Below, in pieces: positions 24,196 to 32,597 of a stretch of DNA of 41,157 nt (positions are counted from its first letter, which is position 1; each line of letters starts with the position of its first letter). The translations under genes and the position numbers were made by a program. A model generated the notes under the pieces. That model was not told the DNA's origin, ran no database searches, and saw only the letters and a program-made list of their open reading frames with translations. Source of the DNA: JBFJKD01 sp038106145 (GTDB taxonomy: Bacteria > Pseudomonadota > Gammaproteobacteria > Pseudomonadales > Porticoccaceae); NCBI GenBank assembly GCA_038106145.1, contig JAYODD010000017.1, positions 1-41,157 of the forward strand, read 5' to 3'.

Positions 24196-26441
24196 CCAAC
24201 GTAGCGCGGGGCGCGGTTCAGGAGTTGCTTATCGAGGGCGCCAGTTGCGCGAGTTGCGTGCGCAAGATTGAGGCCGCCCTTAACAATGTGAGCGGCGTAA
24301 CACAAGCGGACATGAATTTCCCGCAACGCACCGTCAGTGTGCTTGGCCAGGCGTCGCCGGATGCGCTGATCAAGGCGGTGGCAGAGGCCGGGTATCGCGC
24401 GACAATAAGTGACAGTGAGTCAGAGGAAGATCTGTTGGCAGAAAAAGAACAGGTCGACCTGAGTTATTACCGGCGCTTGCTGCGGGAGATGACCATCGCT
24501 CTGGCGTTGGGTGTGCCCCTGATGGTCTACGGTATCGTCGGCGGTGAGATGACCGTGACCACCAATATGGAGCGTCTGGCCTGGCTTGTCGTGGGTGTGT
24601 TGACCTTCGGCGTGATGATTTTTTCTGGGAAACATTTTTTTGTGGGGGCCTGGCAATCCCTGGTGAATCACAGCGCCAATATGGACACGCTGATTGCGCT
24701 GGGTACCGGTACCGCCTGGCTGTATTCCATGATGGTCGTGTTTTTTCCCCAACTGTTTCCCGATATGGCGCGCCACGTCTATTTTGAAGCGACGGCCATG
24801 ATTATCGGCCTGATTAATCTCGGGCTGGCGCTGGAAATCAGGGCGCGAGGTAAAACCTCGGAAGCCATCAAGCGGTTGATTGGTTTGCAGGTGAAAACTG
24901 CCCGGGTGATTCGCGGCGGAGAAGAAATTGATATCGCCATTGAGCAGGTGATGCTCAAGGACCGGGTGCGTGTACGACCCGGTGAAAAAATACCGGTGGA
25001 CGGTGTGGTGCTCGAAGGACACACAGCGGTGGACGAATCCATGCTCACCGGCGAGCCAATGCCGGTGGAGAAAGTCAAAGACGTCGAAGTTGTGGCTGGC
25101 ACCATCAATAAAAGCGGTTCAATTGTTTTCTCCGCAACCCGCATTGGCAAGGACACGGCGCTGGCGCAGATTATTAATATGGTCAAACGGGCGCAAAACT
25201 CCAAGCCACCGATCGGACGTTTAGCCGATGTCATCTCCGGCTACTTTGTGCCGGTGGTGATGATTATCGCCGTGCTCAGCGCGTTAGCCTGGTTAAATTT
25301 TGGTCCCGATCCGACGGTAGCCTACGCGGTGGTATCGGCGACCACCGTACTGATTATCGCCTGTCCCTGTGCACTGGGTCTGGCGACCCCCATGTCGGTA
25401 ATGGTTGGCATCGGCAAGGCCGCAGAGGCGGGCGTGCTGATACGCAATGGTGCAGCCCTGCAAACCTCCGCAAAAATTACCGCAATGATTCTGGATAAAA
25501 CCGGAACCATTACCGTCGGTTCGCCCAAGGTCACAAAAATTCAACTCGCCGCCGCCAGCGATGAAACGGAGGTGTTGCGCATCGCTGCAAGTCTCGAGGC
25601 AGGTTCCGAGCACCCGTTGGCTCTGTCCATTGTCGAATCCGCCAGGGAGCGCAATGTGCAATTACAGCCAGTGGAAAATTTCAATGCGCTTGCCGGTCGC
25701 GGGGTGGAAGGCGTGGTGGCGGGCAGGCGGGTGATCTTTGGCAACGAAAAACTCATGGGCGAGCAGCAGGTCGATATTGGCGATTATGTGGCATCCGCTC
25801 AGGCCATGGCCGAGCAAGCACAGACGCCGATGTACCTGGCCGTGGATGGTGCGCTTGCCGCGGTGATCGCGGTTGCCGATCCGATCAAGGAAGATTCAAT
25901 CGCGGCTATAAAACGATTGCAACACAATAATATTCGCGTAGTGATGTTAACTGGAGACAACCGCGCCACCGCAAAAGCGATAGCCGACAAAGTGGGAATC
26001 ACCGAGTTCTTTGCCGAAGTGTTACCGGAGGAAAAGGCGAAAAAAGTGGCGGAGTTGCAAATGCAGGATGAAATTGTGGGTATGACCGGCGATGGTATCA
26101 ACGATGCCCCCGCCCTGGCGCTGGCCAACGTGGGCTTTGCCATTGGTACCGGGACAGACGTCGCTATCGAAAGCGCTGATATCACGCTGATGCGCGGCTC
26201 GCTGCACGGACTGGCGGATGCGATTGCGGTGAGTAAAGCAACGCTGCGCAATATCAAGCAAAACCTGTTCGGTGCTTTTATCTATAACGTCGCCGGCATT
26301 CCCGTCGCCGCGGGCCTGCTGTTCCCGATCTTTGGCCTGTTGCTGAGTCCGGTGATCGCCGGTGCGGCCATGGCATTTTCTTCACTCACCGTGGTCAGCA
26401 ACGCCAACCGGTTGCGCCTGTTTAAGGCTGCACAGCACTAA
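24192..26441 (+). CDS. copA: Copper-type P1B ATPase (CopA family)
   Basis: A 749-residue heavy-metal ATPase. One N-terminal HMA domain has C19-X2-C22 (GASCASC). It is followed by eight predicted helices, the CPC metal site (391-393) that marks Cu(I)/Ag(I) transport, DKTGT with the phosphorylated D435, the SEHPL motif (H474), and GDGIND with D634. It exports monovalent copper from the cytoplasm for detoxification or to supply cuproenzymes; the caa3-like oxidase in this window is one possible client. The ATG at 24192 overlaps the merR stop by 4 bp and follows GGGGAG; the frame extends 11 codons upstream inside merR, which I disregard. Confidence 0.95.
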   Translation: MTNVARGAVQELLIEGASCASCVRKIEAALNNVSGVTQADMNFPQRTVSVLGQASPDALIKAVAEAGYRATISDSESEEDLLAEKEQVDLSYYRRLLREMTIALALGVPLMVYGIVGGEMTVTTNMERLAWLVVGVLTFGVMIFSGKHFFVGAWQSLVNHSANMDTLIALGTGTAWLYSMMVVFFPQLFPDMARHVYFEATAMIIGLINLGLALEIRARGKTSEAIKRLIGLQVKTARVIRGGEEIDIAIEQVMLKDRVRVRPGEKIPVDGVVLEGHTAVDESMLTGEPMPVEKVKDVEVVAGTINKSGSIVFSATRIGKDTALAQIINMVKRAQNSKPPIGRLADVISGYFVPVVMIIAVLSALAWLNFGPDPTVAYAVVSATTVLIIACPCALGLATPMSVMVGIGKAAEAGVLIRNGAALQTSAKITAMILDKTGTITVGSPKVTKIQLAAASDETEVLRIAASLEAGSEHPLALSIVESARERNVQLQPVENFNALAGRGVEGVVAGRRVIFGNEKLMGEQQVDIGDYVASAQAMAEQAQTPMYLAVDGALAAVIAVADPIKEDSIAAIKRLQHNNIRVVMLTGDNRATAKAIADKVGITEFFAEVLPEEKAKKVAELQMQDEIVGMTGDGINDAPALALANVGFAIGTGTDVAIESADITLMRGSLHGLADAIAVSKATLRNIKQNLFGAFIYNVAGIPVAAGLLFPIFGLLLSPVIAGAAMAFSSLTVVSNANRLRLFKAAQH

Positions 26442-26453
26442 GAGGGCATAACC

Positions 26454-26813
26454 ATGATGCTGATTAATAGTCTGGGACTGGGGTTGATCGCTTTTGTGGT
26501 GTGGTGGTTCTGGCTTTACAAGCCGCGCGAAGTCAGTGTCGATAAGGACGGTGCTGGTATTCTCATCACCGTTGAAAATGGTGTCTACACACCGCCGCGT
26601 CTTAAGGTGGCGGCGGGCCAGCCGGTGGCGTTGACATTCGAACGCAAGGACCCGTCGGGCTGCGCGGCTACGGTGGTTTTTTCTGATTTTGATATCAGTG
26701 AAGAATTGCCGCTGAACAAAGCCAAAACCATCTCACTACCCGCGATGCAGCCGGGGGAGTACCCGTTTACCTGTCAAATGCAGATGTACCGCGGCACGTT
26801 GGTTGTCAGTTAG
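26454..26813 (+). CDS. Membrane-anchored cupredoxin-domain protein
   Basis: A 119-residue protein 12 bp after the copper ATPase. It has one N-terminal helix (residues 3-24), then a cupredoxin-like beta-sandwich (ILITVENGVYTPPRLKVAAGQPVALTFERKD) ending with YPFTCQMQMYRG. A cysteine (SGCAAT) and the C-terminal Cys-X-Met-X-Met cluster are possible copper ligands, but the His-Cys-His-Met set of a blue copper site is not complete. Such proteins often sit beside CopA and may accept or chaperone exported copper at the periplasmic face. Same operon as merR and copA. Confidence 0.85.
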   Translation: MMLINSLGLGLIAFVVWWFWLYKPREVSVDKDGAGILITVENGVYTPPRLKVAAGQPVALTFERKDPSGCAATVVFSDFDISEELPLNKAKTISLPAMQPGEYPFTCQMQMYRGTLVVS

Positions 26814-27256
26814 GTAGCAGTATTTTTCATGTGAAGTGGGGAGCCCGATGCCCTCGAAGGTATGCGCGATCATTTACGCCACACCACGGATTTTAATGTT
26901 GAAATCGCATGCTACAAAAAAGTGCTTGAAGTGGCGTAAAAAATAGCGGCCGAGTAGGCACCCGTTACCGGTTGGGCAACAGGTCAGTTCCAACCCTGTG
27001 CCCCGTGGGTGCAGCGTTGCGCGATGACAGCTCGTTATCGACCCCATCGGAGCCTAAGCGGGTATTCGACAGGGCAATTGGCAACGGGTACTATCGGTGA
27101 CAAAGTGTCGCTGACAATATTGTCAGTACGAAAGCAGCTCCGCTGCAGGTGGTTAAATCGACGCTGGTGGCACGGTGAAAAGCCTCTACTGTCAAATGAA
27201 GTGTTTTCCCTCAAATTCAGCGGTTCCAAACTGGAACGGCGAAAAAGGTATCGGTT
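26814..27256. other. Intergenic region with a possible gene remnant and a nested stem structure
   Basis: 443 bp between the cupredoxin and yghU. A short open stretch at about 26845-26938 reads DALEGMRDHLRHTTDFNVE then IACYKKVLEVA and has protein-like composition, but no start with a ribosome site. It could be the end of a decayed gene. Further on, inverted segments at 26958-26963/27007-27012 and 26970-26975/26990-26995 nest into one stem. The yghU promoter should also lie here. Confidence 0.4.
26958..27012. repeat. Nested inverted repeats (possible structured RNA or terminator)
   Basis: GCACCC (26958-26963) pairs with GGGTGC (27007-27012), and inside it GGTTGG (26970-26975) pairs with CCAACC (26990-26995). 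The two co-axial stems suggest an RNA element. No T-run follows, so it is not a canonical terminator, and I recognise no riboswitch family. Confidence 0.35.
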
Positions 27257-28138
27257 ATGAATGAGCTTCGGTCGTACATCCCGCCCCGAGTCTGGCAATG
27301 GGAATCCGCGAGTGGTGGCAGATTTGCGAATATCAATCGCCCCGTTGCCGGCGCCACTCACGACAAGGCTTTGCCGGTGGGCAAGCACCCCATTCAGCTC
27401 TATTCCCTGGGCACTCCCAACGGAGTGAAGGTCACAATCCTGCTGGAAGAACTGCTGGCCCTTGGGCATAGCGGCGCCGAGTACGACGCCCATTTGATTG
27501 ATATTTTGGAAGGCGAGCAGTTTAGCAGCGGCTTTGTGGCGGCCAATCCCAATTCCAAAATTCCGGCGCTGTGGGATTACAGCGCTACGCCTCCCATCCG
27601 CGTGTTTGAGTCCGGGGCCATCCTGTTGTACCTGGCTGAAAAATTTAACGCGTTTATACCCTCTGATCCGGCGGGTCGCGCGGAATGTCTTTCGTGGTTG
27701 TTCTGGCAAATGGGCAGTGCCCCCTACCTGGGTGGCGGCTTTGGACATTTTTACGCGTACGCCCCCGAAAAAATTGAATACGCCATCAACCGCTATGCGA
27801 TGGAAATAAAACGCCAGCTGGATGTGCTGGACCGGCATCTGGCCGATAACCAGTACATGTGTGGCGGCGAGTATTCCATTGCTGATATGGCCATCTGGCC
27901 CTGGTACGGCGCGCTGGTATCCAATGCCATTTACGACGCTGCCGAATTTCTGGACGCCCAATCGTATACCCACGTCAACCGGTGGACCGGGGAGATCGGG
28001 TCGCGCACCGCCGTACAGCGCGGAAAAATGGTCAACCGCACCTGGGGCCCGCCGGAAACGCAGTTGCGGGAACGTCACAACGCCAGTGATTTTGCAACCA
28101 GGACACAGGATAAACTGGAGCCCACCGACGACGCGTAG
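27257..28138 (+). CDS. yghU: Glutathione S-transferase-like disulfide-bond oxidoreductase YghU
   Basis: A 293-residue Nu-class GST homologue. The N-terminal extension (YIPPRVWQWE...GGRFANINRPVAGATHDK) is typical of YghU. The thioredoxin fold begins with HPIQLYSLGTPNGVKVTILLEEL, and an ANPNSKIPAL and FESGAILLYLAEK glutathione site follow. The helical domain carries the conserved FWQMGSAPYLGGGFGHFYAYAP segment. E. coli YghU binds two glutathione molecules and reduces disulfides, with weak peroxidase activity. It appears to be a single gene; the start at 27257 has only a weak purine stretch upstream. The identification rests on extended motif identity. Confidence 0.93.
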   Translation: MNELRSYIPPRVWQWESASGGRFANINRPVAGATHDKALPVGKHPIQLYSLGTPNGVKVTILLEELLALGHSGAEYDAHLIDILEGEQFSSGFVAANPNSKIPALWDYSATPPIRVFESGAILLYLAEKFNAFIPSDPAGRAECLSWLFWQMGSAPYLGGGFGHFYAYAPEKIEYAINRYAMEIKRQLDVLDRHLADNQYMCGGEYSIADMAIWPWYGALVSNAIYDAAEFLDAQSYTHVNRWTGEIGSRTAVQRGKMVNRTWGPPETQLRERHNASDFATRTQDKLEPTDDA

Positions 28139-28252
28139 GGTTGCCGCAACGGGTTAGAATTTTCGCGGTGACAGATAATCATTGTCGCCCGGTGGAGGCA
28201 CAATTTTTACGCCCTTTCAGGCCGAGTTATTTTATGGAGATAAAAACAGCAA

Positions 28253-29446
28253 ATGCCGACCACAGCAGATCGCCGCGCACCACAACCCCGGGATGATTCA
28301 GCGTCCCTCCTCGCCAACATCAGGGCCCTCGAACCCCAGGTCAGGGCGGCCGCAGACTGGATAGAAACGGAGCGCCGCCTGCCCGCTGAACTGGTGCAGG
28401 CGTTGCAGGCCACGGGCCTGTTTCGCGCCTCCTGGCCGCAGGCTATGGGAGGGCTGGAACTGGATCCGATATCACAGCTTGTGGCCCTCGAAGAATTGTC
28501 GCGCATGGATGCCTCCGTGGGATGGCTGGGCACCTTCGGCGCGATCAGTGGGCTGATTGGCGCCACCATTGAACCGGCCGCGGCGCGAGAGCTGTTCCCG
28601 AGTCCGGATATGGTGTCGGCGGGGCAGTATGCACCCCGCGGTCACGCGGAGCGCGTTGACGGCGGCTTCCGGGTCAACGGCCGCTGGTCGTTCGGCAGCG
28701 GCTGTATGCATGCCGACGTGATTACCGGCGGTTGTTTTGTCACCGTTAATGGCGAGGTGCAGATGTTGGCCAATGGCATGCCGGAGGTGTGTACGGTGAT
28801 GGTGCCCAGGGACAGGGTGACGATTCTGGAGGACAGTTGGCAGGTCTCGGGCATGCGCGGTACCGGCAGCCACGACTACACCATGACCGACCTGTTTGTC
28901 CCAACGGCGCATACTTCCGATGCGAGTTTTTCGGCGTATCACGATGGCCCGCTGTACAAATTCCCTGCTTTATTTTTGTACTCCCACGCACCCATTCCCC
29001 TCGGCATCGCGCGGGCGGCCCTCGACTACGTTTACGCACTCGGCGAAACCAAGCGCAGCCAGCCGGGCAACCGCCCGTTCAAAGAGTTGGGTGAAGTGCA
29101 CGAAGCGGTGGCGCGGGCCGAGGCTTCTCTGCGCTCTGCCCGCGCCTGGGTTATTGAAGTGATTGAAGACATCTGGAACACCGCCAACCGAGACGAGGAA
29201 ATCAACCAGCAGCAGCGGGCATTGTTTCGCCTGTGTCTGGTGCACGTCTCGCGGGTGGCGCGGGAAGTGGTGTTGCAAATGTACGACCTGATCGGATCCA
29301 CCGCCATACATCTGAACAGCCCCATTGATCGCCTGTTGCGGGATATCAACGTGGTGTGCGCGCACATCGTAGTTCAGCAAAAAATGTACCGCCCCGCGGG
29401 TAAATTATTATTCGGTATTGAAGTAAAAAATGACCCGTTCTTTTGA
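28253..29446 (+). CDS. Acyl-CoA dehydrogenase-fold flavoprotein (type-2 C-terminal domain)
   Basis: A 397-residue flavoenzyme with an acyl-CoA dehydrogenase N-terminal domain (residues 15-115; LPAELVQALQATGLFRASWPQAMGG), a middle beta domain (NGRWSFGSGCMHADV, GTGSHDYTMTDLFVP) and a type-2 C-terminal domain. The fold is shared by flavin-dependent monooxygenases such as HsaA/HpaB-like enzymes and by some true dehydrogenases. The usual catalytic glutamate of acyl-CoA dehydrogenases is not obvious, so a two-component monooxygenase-like function is possible. It probably forms an operon with the crotonase 98 bp downstream. The substrate is unknown. Confidence 0.85.
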   Translation: MPTTADRRAPQPRDDSASLLANIRALEPQVRAAADWIETERRLPAELVQALQATGLFRASWPQAMGGLELDPISQLVALEELSRMDASVGWLGTFGAISGLIGATIEPAAARELFPSPDMVSAGQYAPRGHAERVDGGFRVNGRWSFGSGCMHADVITGGCFVTVNGEVQMLANGMPEVCTVMVPRDRVTILEDSWQVSGMRGTGSHDYTMTDLFVPTAHTSDASFSAYHDGPLYKFPALFLYSHAPIPLGIARAALDYVYALGETKRSQPGNRPFKELGEVHEAVARAEASLRSARAWVIEVIEDIWNTANRDEEINQQQRALFRLCLVHVSRVAREVVLQMYDLIGSTAIHLNSPIDRLLRDINVVCAHIVVQQKMYRPAGKLLFGIEVKNDPFF

Positions 29447-29544
29447 TCGGGGATACTGGCTTGTATAAGCGGGCTGGATACGCAGGGCGGCGACAAACGT
29501 CCGACGCGTAAAACGGCGCGGGCAACACTACCGGAGTAACAGTT

Positions 29545-30360
29545 ATGTCGGCATCGGTTTTACTGTACGAAAAGCGCGACCATATTGCGTACATCACCTT
29601 TAATCGCCCCGAACGGCGCAACGCCATGAGCCCGGAAATGATCTGCCGTCTGGCAGATGCCTGGCAGGACTTCGCGGCGGACGACGACATGCGCGTGGCC
29701 CTGGTAAGCGGCGCGGGCACCGAGGCATTTACCGCCGGCGCGGACCTGAAAACCATGATACCGCTGCTGTCCGGGGCGCGCGCCCCCGAAGACGAATGGG
29801 ATGCGCGGCTGCTCGCCGCTGAACAACAATTGACCGCGGCGGCAACCCAGAAAAATTCCACCTGTTATAAACCCATCGTCGCCGCTATCAACGGCCCCTG
29901 TCTCGGCGCGGGCTCGGAAATGTTACAGGCCATCGACATACGCATCGCTGGCGAACAGGCCAGTTTCGCAGTCAACGAAGTGGCCCTCGGTTTTATGCCC
30001 GGCGGCGGCTCGGCGGTGCGCCTGGCGCGGCAGATTCCCTATTGCCAGGCCATGCAGTTTCTGCTGGTCGCGGATAAAATCAGCGCGCAGGACGCCTGTC
30101 GCATGGGCTTTATCAACGAAGTACTGCCGGTCGACGAGGTATACGCCCGCGCCGAATGGTACGCGCGGCGCATTGCGGCCAACGGCCCGCTGGCGGTGCG
30201 TAAAACCAAGGAAACCGTATTGCGCACCCTGGCCCTGTCCTGGGAGGAGGCGTACCGGGTCGAGGCAGAAAATTACGCCGCGACCATAAAAAGCGACGAC
30301 GCCCGGGAAGGACCGCGGGCCTTCGCAGAAAAACGCGCGCCCCGGTTCAAGGGCAAATAA
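29545..30360 (+). CDS. Enoyl-CoA hydratase/isomerase (crotonase) family protein
   Basis: A 271-residue crotonase. Oxyanion-hole segments are visible (FTAGADLKTM and GPCLGAGSEML), and NEVALGFMPGGG keeps one glutamate at the position of a crotonase catalytic acid. The C-terminal helices follow (ISAQDACRMGFINEVLP, RRIAANGPLAVRKTKE). Family members hydrate or isomerise enoyl-CoA esters in fatty-acid or aromatic degradation. GGAG lies 8 nt before the ATG. Together with the preceding flavoenzyme it looks like a small catabolic pair; the exact reaction cannot be assigned from sequence alone. Confidence 0.88.
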   Translation: MSASVLLYEKRDHIAYITFNRPERRNAMSPEMICRLADAWQDFAADDDMRVALVSGAGTEAFTAGADLKTMIPLLSGARAPEDEWDARLLAAEQQLTAAATQKNSTCYKPIVAAINGPCLGAGSEMLQAIDIRIAGEQASFAVNEVALGFMPGGGSAVRLARQIPYCQAMQFLLVADKISAQDACRMGFINEVLPVDEVYARAEWYARRIAANGPLAVRKTKETVLRTLALSWEEAYRVEAENYAATIKSDDAREGPRAFAEKRAPRFKGK

Positions 30361-30424
30361 TCGAATGCCGTATCAGTCAAAGCGGCAGGGAACAAAGAGT
30401 CAGGAGCATTCAGGGGTATAAGAC

Positions 30425-30544
30425 ATGAAGGGATTATTAGCAGTTTTAGTCAGCGCGTTATTGCTTACCGGATGTATGAATATTTCCGCACAGGGCGGTG
30501 ATGGCGGGGCCTCCGGCCGGGTGTCCACATCCATTCCCTTTTAA
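30425..30544 (+). CDS. Small lipoprotein, 39 residues
   Basis: A short gene (MKGLLAVLVSALLLTGCMN...) with a textbook lipoprotein signal: a positive N-terminus, a hydrophobic stretch and an LLTGC lipobox at residues 13-17, followed by a 22-residue Gly/Ser-rich tail. An AGGGG lies about 10 nt upstream of the ATG. The mature peptide would be only about 23 residues anchored by its N-terminal cysteine. It follows the crotonase by 64 bp and ends 44 bp before the convergent integron integrase. I do not know a function. It could also be the truncated start of a longer lipoprotein cut by arrival of the integron. Confidence 0.6.
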   Translation: MKGLLAVLVSALLLTGCMNISAQGGDGGASGRVSTSIPF

Positions 30545-30588
30545 TGTCTGGCGGCGGGTAATCATATGGTGTGTAAACTCCAGAACCA

Positions 30589-31548
30589 TTACGTGATGCT
30601 ATCGAGAGGGCTACGTGTGCCGGCATAATGTCGGCCGATTACGTGGGTGTAGATCTGGGTGGTTTTTACATCGTTATGACCGAGCAGTTCCTGTACGGTG
30701 CGAATATCTGTACCGGCTGCCATCAGATGCGTAGCGAAAGAGTGACGAAAAGTGTGACAGTTTACCTGCTTGTTATTGATCCCGGCTTTTGTAACGGCGG
30801 CTTGTAGCGCTTTCCGAATGACAGTTTGATGAAGGTGGTGTCGGCACATTACGCCTGTTATCGGGTGCTTGCAAAGGGTTGCCGAAGGGAAGATAAAGGC
30901 CCATCTTCGGGAGCGATACGCATTTGGGTATTTGCGCCCTAACGCATAGGGTAACGACGGACCCAGCCCCTCGTTGTTATCCAGTTGCATGACCTCCAGG
31001 GCCAATTCAATTGTTTTCTCCAGAATTGGTATAAGCCTTTGGCTCAGTAAGGTCTGGCGGTCTTTCTTTCCTTTACCATCTTTAACCGTAATTGAACATT
31101 TTTGCAGGTCTACATCTTGCACTCGTAGCCGCAGACATTCGGATATGCGCAGTCCACTTCCGTAGAGAATCTCAATAATCAGCTTATTACGCCCTTGCAG
31201 GTGACCAAGTATAGCGGCGATTTCCGCTGCACTGAGCACCACCGGTAATGTCCGTTGTTTGGTTGCCAGGGTAAAGCCCAGGTCCCCCAGTTGTATTTTT
31301 AGCACCTTATGATACAAAAAGACTAAAGCGTTCAGGGCAACTTTCTGTGTATTCGCTGCTACCTGTCTGTTGGTTGCCAGGTAACTGAGAAACGCTTTTA
31401 CCTCTGCACCCCCTAGCTCTTTTGGGTGTTGCTTGTGATTAAAATAAATATAGCGTCGAATCCAGTGCAAATACGCTTTTTCGGTTGTGATGCTATACCC
31501 GCGTAGACGAATATCGCGTCTGACCATTGCAAGAAAAGGGCTGGACAT
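30589..31548 (-). CDS. intI: Integron integrase IntI
   Basis: A 319-residue tyrosine recombinase. Catalytic residues are R134 (GSGLRISE), H265 and R268 (CHTFRHSFATH), H291 (LLGHND) and nucleophile Y300. Between boxes 1 and 2 it carries the extra segment unique to integron integrases (YALGRKYPNAYRSRRWAFIFPS, 201-222), which lets the enzyme recognise folded single-stranded attC hairpins. It therefore captures and reshuffles cassettes. The ATG at 31548 has GGAGG 6 nt upstream. Full length with no disruption, so it is probably active. A LexA box over its promoter implies SOS induction. Confidence 0.96.
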   Translation of the reverse strand: MSSPFLAMVRRDIRLRGYSITTEKAYLHWIRRYIYFNHKQHPKELGGAEVKAFLSYLATNRQVAANTQKVALNALVFLYHKVLKIQLGDLGFTLATKQRTLPVVLSAAEIAAILGHLQGRNKLIIEILYGSGLRISECLRLRVQDVDLQKCSITVKDGKGKKDRQTLLSQRLIPILEKTIELALEVMQLDNNEGLGPSLPYALGRKYPNAYRSRRWAFIFPSATLCKHPITGVMCRHHLHQTVIRKALQAAVTKAGINNKQVNCHTFRHSFATHLMAAGTDIRTVQELLGHNDVKTTQIYTHVIGRHYAGTRSPLDSIT

Positions 31549-31574
31549 AGGATGCCTCCGTGCATGCAGAAATG

Positions 31575-31590
31575 CTGTATAAATATACAG
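31575..31590. promoter_or_regulatory. LexA (SOS) box at the intI promoter
   Basis: CTGTATAAATATACAG is a perfect CTGT-N8-ACAG LexA operator with an AT-rich centre, 27 bp before the intI start. It overlaps the likely -10 element, so LexA binding would block transcription until DNA damage or single-stranded DNA triggers SOS. This is established regulation for class 1 and Vibrio integrons. Confidence 0.88.
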
Positions 31591-31609
31591 TATATAAAGT
31601 AGTTGTCAA
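31582..31609 (-). promoter_or_regulatory. intI promoter
   Basis: On the minus strand, TTGACA (31609-31604) and TATATT (31587-31582) are separated by 16 bp. The -35 is a perfect match and the -10 a five-of-six match to sigma70. The LexA box lies across the -10. Confidence 0.72.
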
Positions 31610-31707
31610 AATTAATGCTCGCTTTATACTCCGAGTATGCGCGGTTATCCACCTCGCAGAACAAAAATAGATAAAAAATTCAAGGAGTTATAAAGTCAGA
31701 CCCGGGA

Positions 31708-31727
31708 GATACGGGGAACCCCGTATC
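31708..31727. repeat. Perfect 20-bp palindrome in the intI-attI spacer
   Basis: GATACGGGGA and its exact inverse lie back to back. As RNA or single-stranded DNA it can fold into an 8-bp stem with a 4-nt loop. No T-run follows on either strand, so a terminator is unlikely. It is about 150 bp from the recombination point and may be a regulator or structural site. Confidence 0.55.
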
Positions 31728-31804
31728 AAAAATAACGAGACCCCCTCGCTTTACCACACACAAGGATGCGGACATCTTGAGAAACCAATTTAAAAACAAC
31801 AGCT

Positions 31805-31868
31805 TACCGAAACCAGGCGCTATAGGCCCGGCGACAAAGCGCGCATGCGCCATATACAAATGTTATGC
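31805..31868 (+). other. attI recombination site (right boundary exact, left approximate)
   Basis: The junction core GTTATGC lies at 31862-31868, with insertion after G31862. It is the exact reverse complement of the R'' core of cassette 1's attC. The left limit is set by analogy with the roughly 65-bp attI1 and is not visible as a motif. I cannot identify a cassette promoter (Pc) in the 260 bp between the LexA box and this point. Confidence 0.7.
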
Positions 31869-31880
31869 GCAAGGATAATA

Positions 31881-32522
31881 ATGAGCATTGATAAAGCCAT
31901 TAAAGCAATAGAAAGGTTTCAAGGAGAATCCCTCACAAAAAGCCTTGCCAAGATTGAAGCAGATATTGTTGGTGCCAGTTCTGACGAAGCATTAAAACTA
32001 TGTGCTGACAATGAAGTAAATAACGAATTTATTGAATCCGCATTAGAAGTAAAAAAGATTGCTGGCCAAATAAATGTCATTATTCACGCTTCAGGTATCC
32101 TTCATTCTCTTAATGGGCTTCTGAAGCCAGGGGAGGTTGTTGAGAGCGTTTCTCTAGATGCCGGGAATACTGGGAAAAAATTTGATTTAGAAACAAACTA
32201 TCAAGTGGCTGAGTTCAAATTTATCGACTGGCAGGGTGGCCCTGAATCAATAAGGCAAAATGGAATTTTCAAAGATTTCTATGAACTGGCTGAGCATGAA
32301 ACCAACAAGAAAAAATATTTATATGTTGTTGACACACACTATCCATTAAAGTTTTTAAATGGTGGCAGAGCAATGACCAGCATTTTATCAAAGCAGCCAG
32401 TAATACTTGCAAACATAAATGAAAAATATGGTGATAAAGTGGTTGTAGCTAGAGATTACTATGAAATACACAAGAATAATGTTCAGGTGGTTGATGTTTC
32501 ACCATATATCGGTCGCGCATAA
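31881..32522 (+). CDS. Cassette 1: unknown protein, possible PD-(D/E)xK nuclease fold
   Basis: A 213-residue cassette protein starting at the ATG at 31881 with AAGGA 7 nt upstream; the frame open to 31845 would begin inside attI. I do not recognise the family. D102 followed by E111-F-K113 in a strand-like context (FDLETNYQVAEFKFIDWQGG) resembles the active-site spacing of PD-(D/E)xK nucleases, preceded by a helical region. That is inference only. Composition is AT-rich compared with the host genes around it, as usual for cassettes of foreign origin. The stop codon lies within the R'' core of its own attC. As first in the array it should be the most strongly expressed. Confidence 0.8.
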   Translation: MSIDKAIKAIERFQGESLTKSLAKIEADIVGASSDEALKLCADNEVNNEFIESALEVKKIAGQINVIIHASGILHSLNGLLKPGEVVESVSLDAGNTGKKFDLETNYQVAEFKFIDWQGGPESIRQNGIFKDFYELAEHETNKKKYLYVVDTHYPLKFLNGGRAMTSILSKQPVILANINEKYGDKVVVARDYYEIHKNNVQVVDVSPYIGRA

Positions 32523-32582
32523 CAATGCGCTCGTGTGGGACGGCTTGCTTCGCTGCGCCGCCCCACAGCTTCAACGTTAAAT
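32517..32582 (+). repeat. attC site of cassette 1
   Basis: 66 bp from R'' GCATAAC (32517-32523) to R' GTTAAAT (32576-32582). Imperfect arms TGTGGGACGGC and GCCGCCCCACA form the hairpin stem with a mismatch, as IntI requires. R'' is the reverse complement of the cassette's own entry core GTTATGC. Confidence 0.9.
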
Positions 32583-32597
32583 TTCTAAGGAGAGTGC

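Noticed and set aside
31549..31860. A cassette promoter (Pc) for the integron
   Set aside because: I searched the plus strand for -35/-10 pairs at 16-18 bp and found none convincing; it may lie inside intI. I prefer not to assign one.
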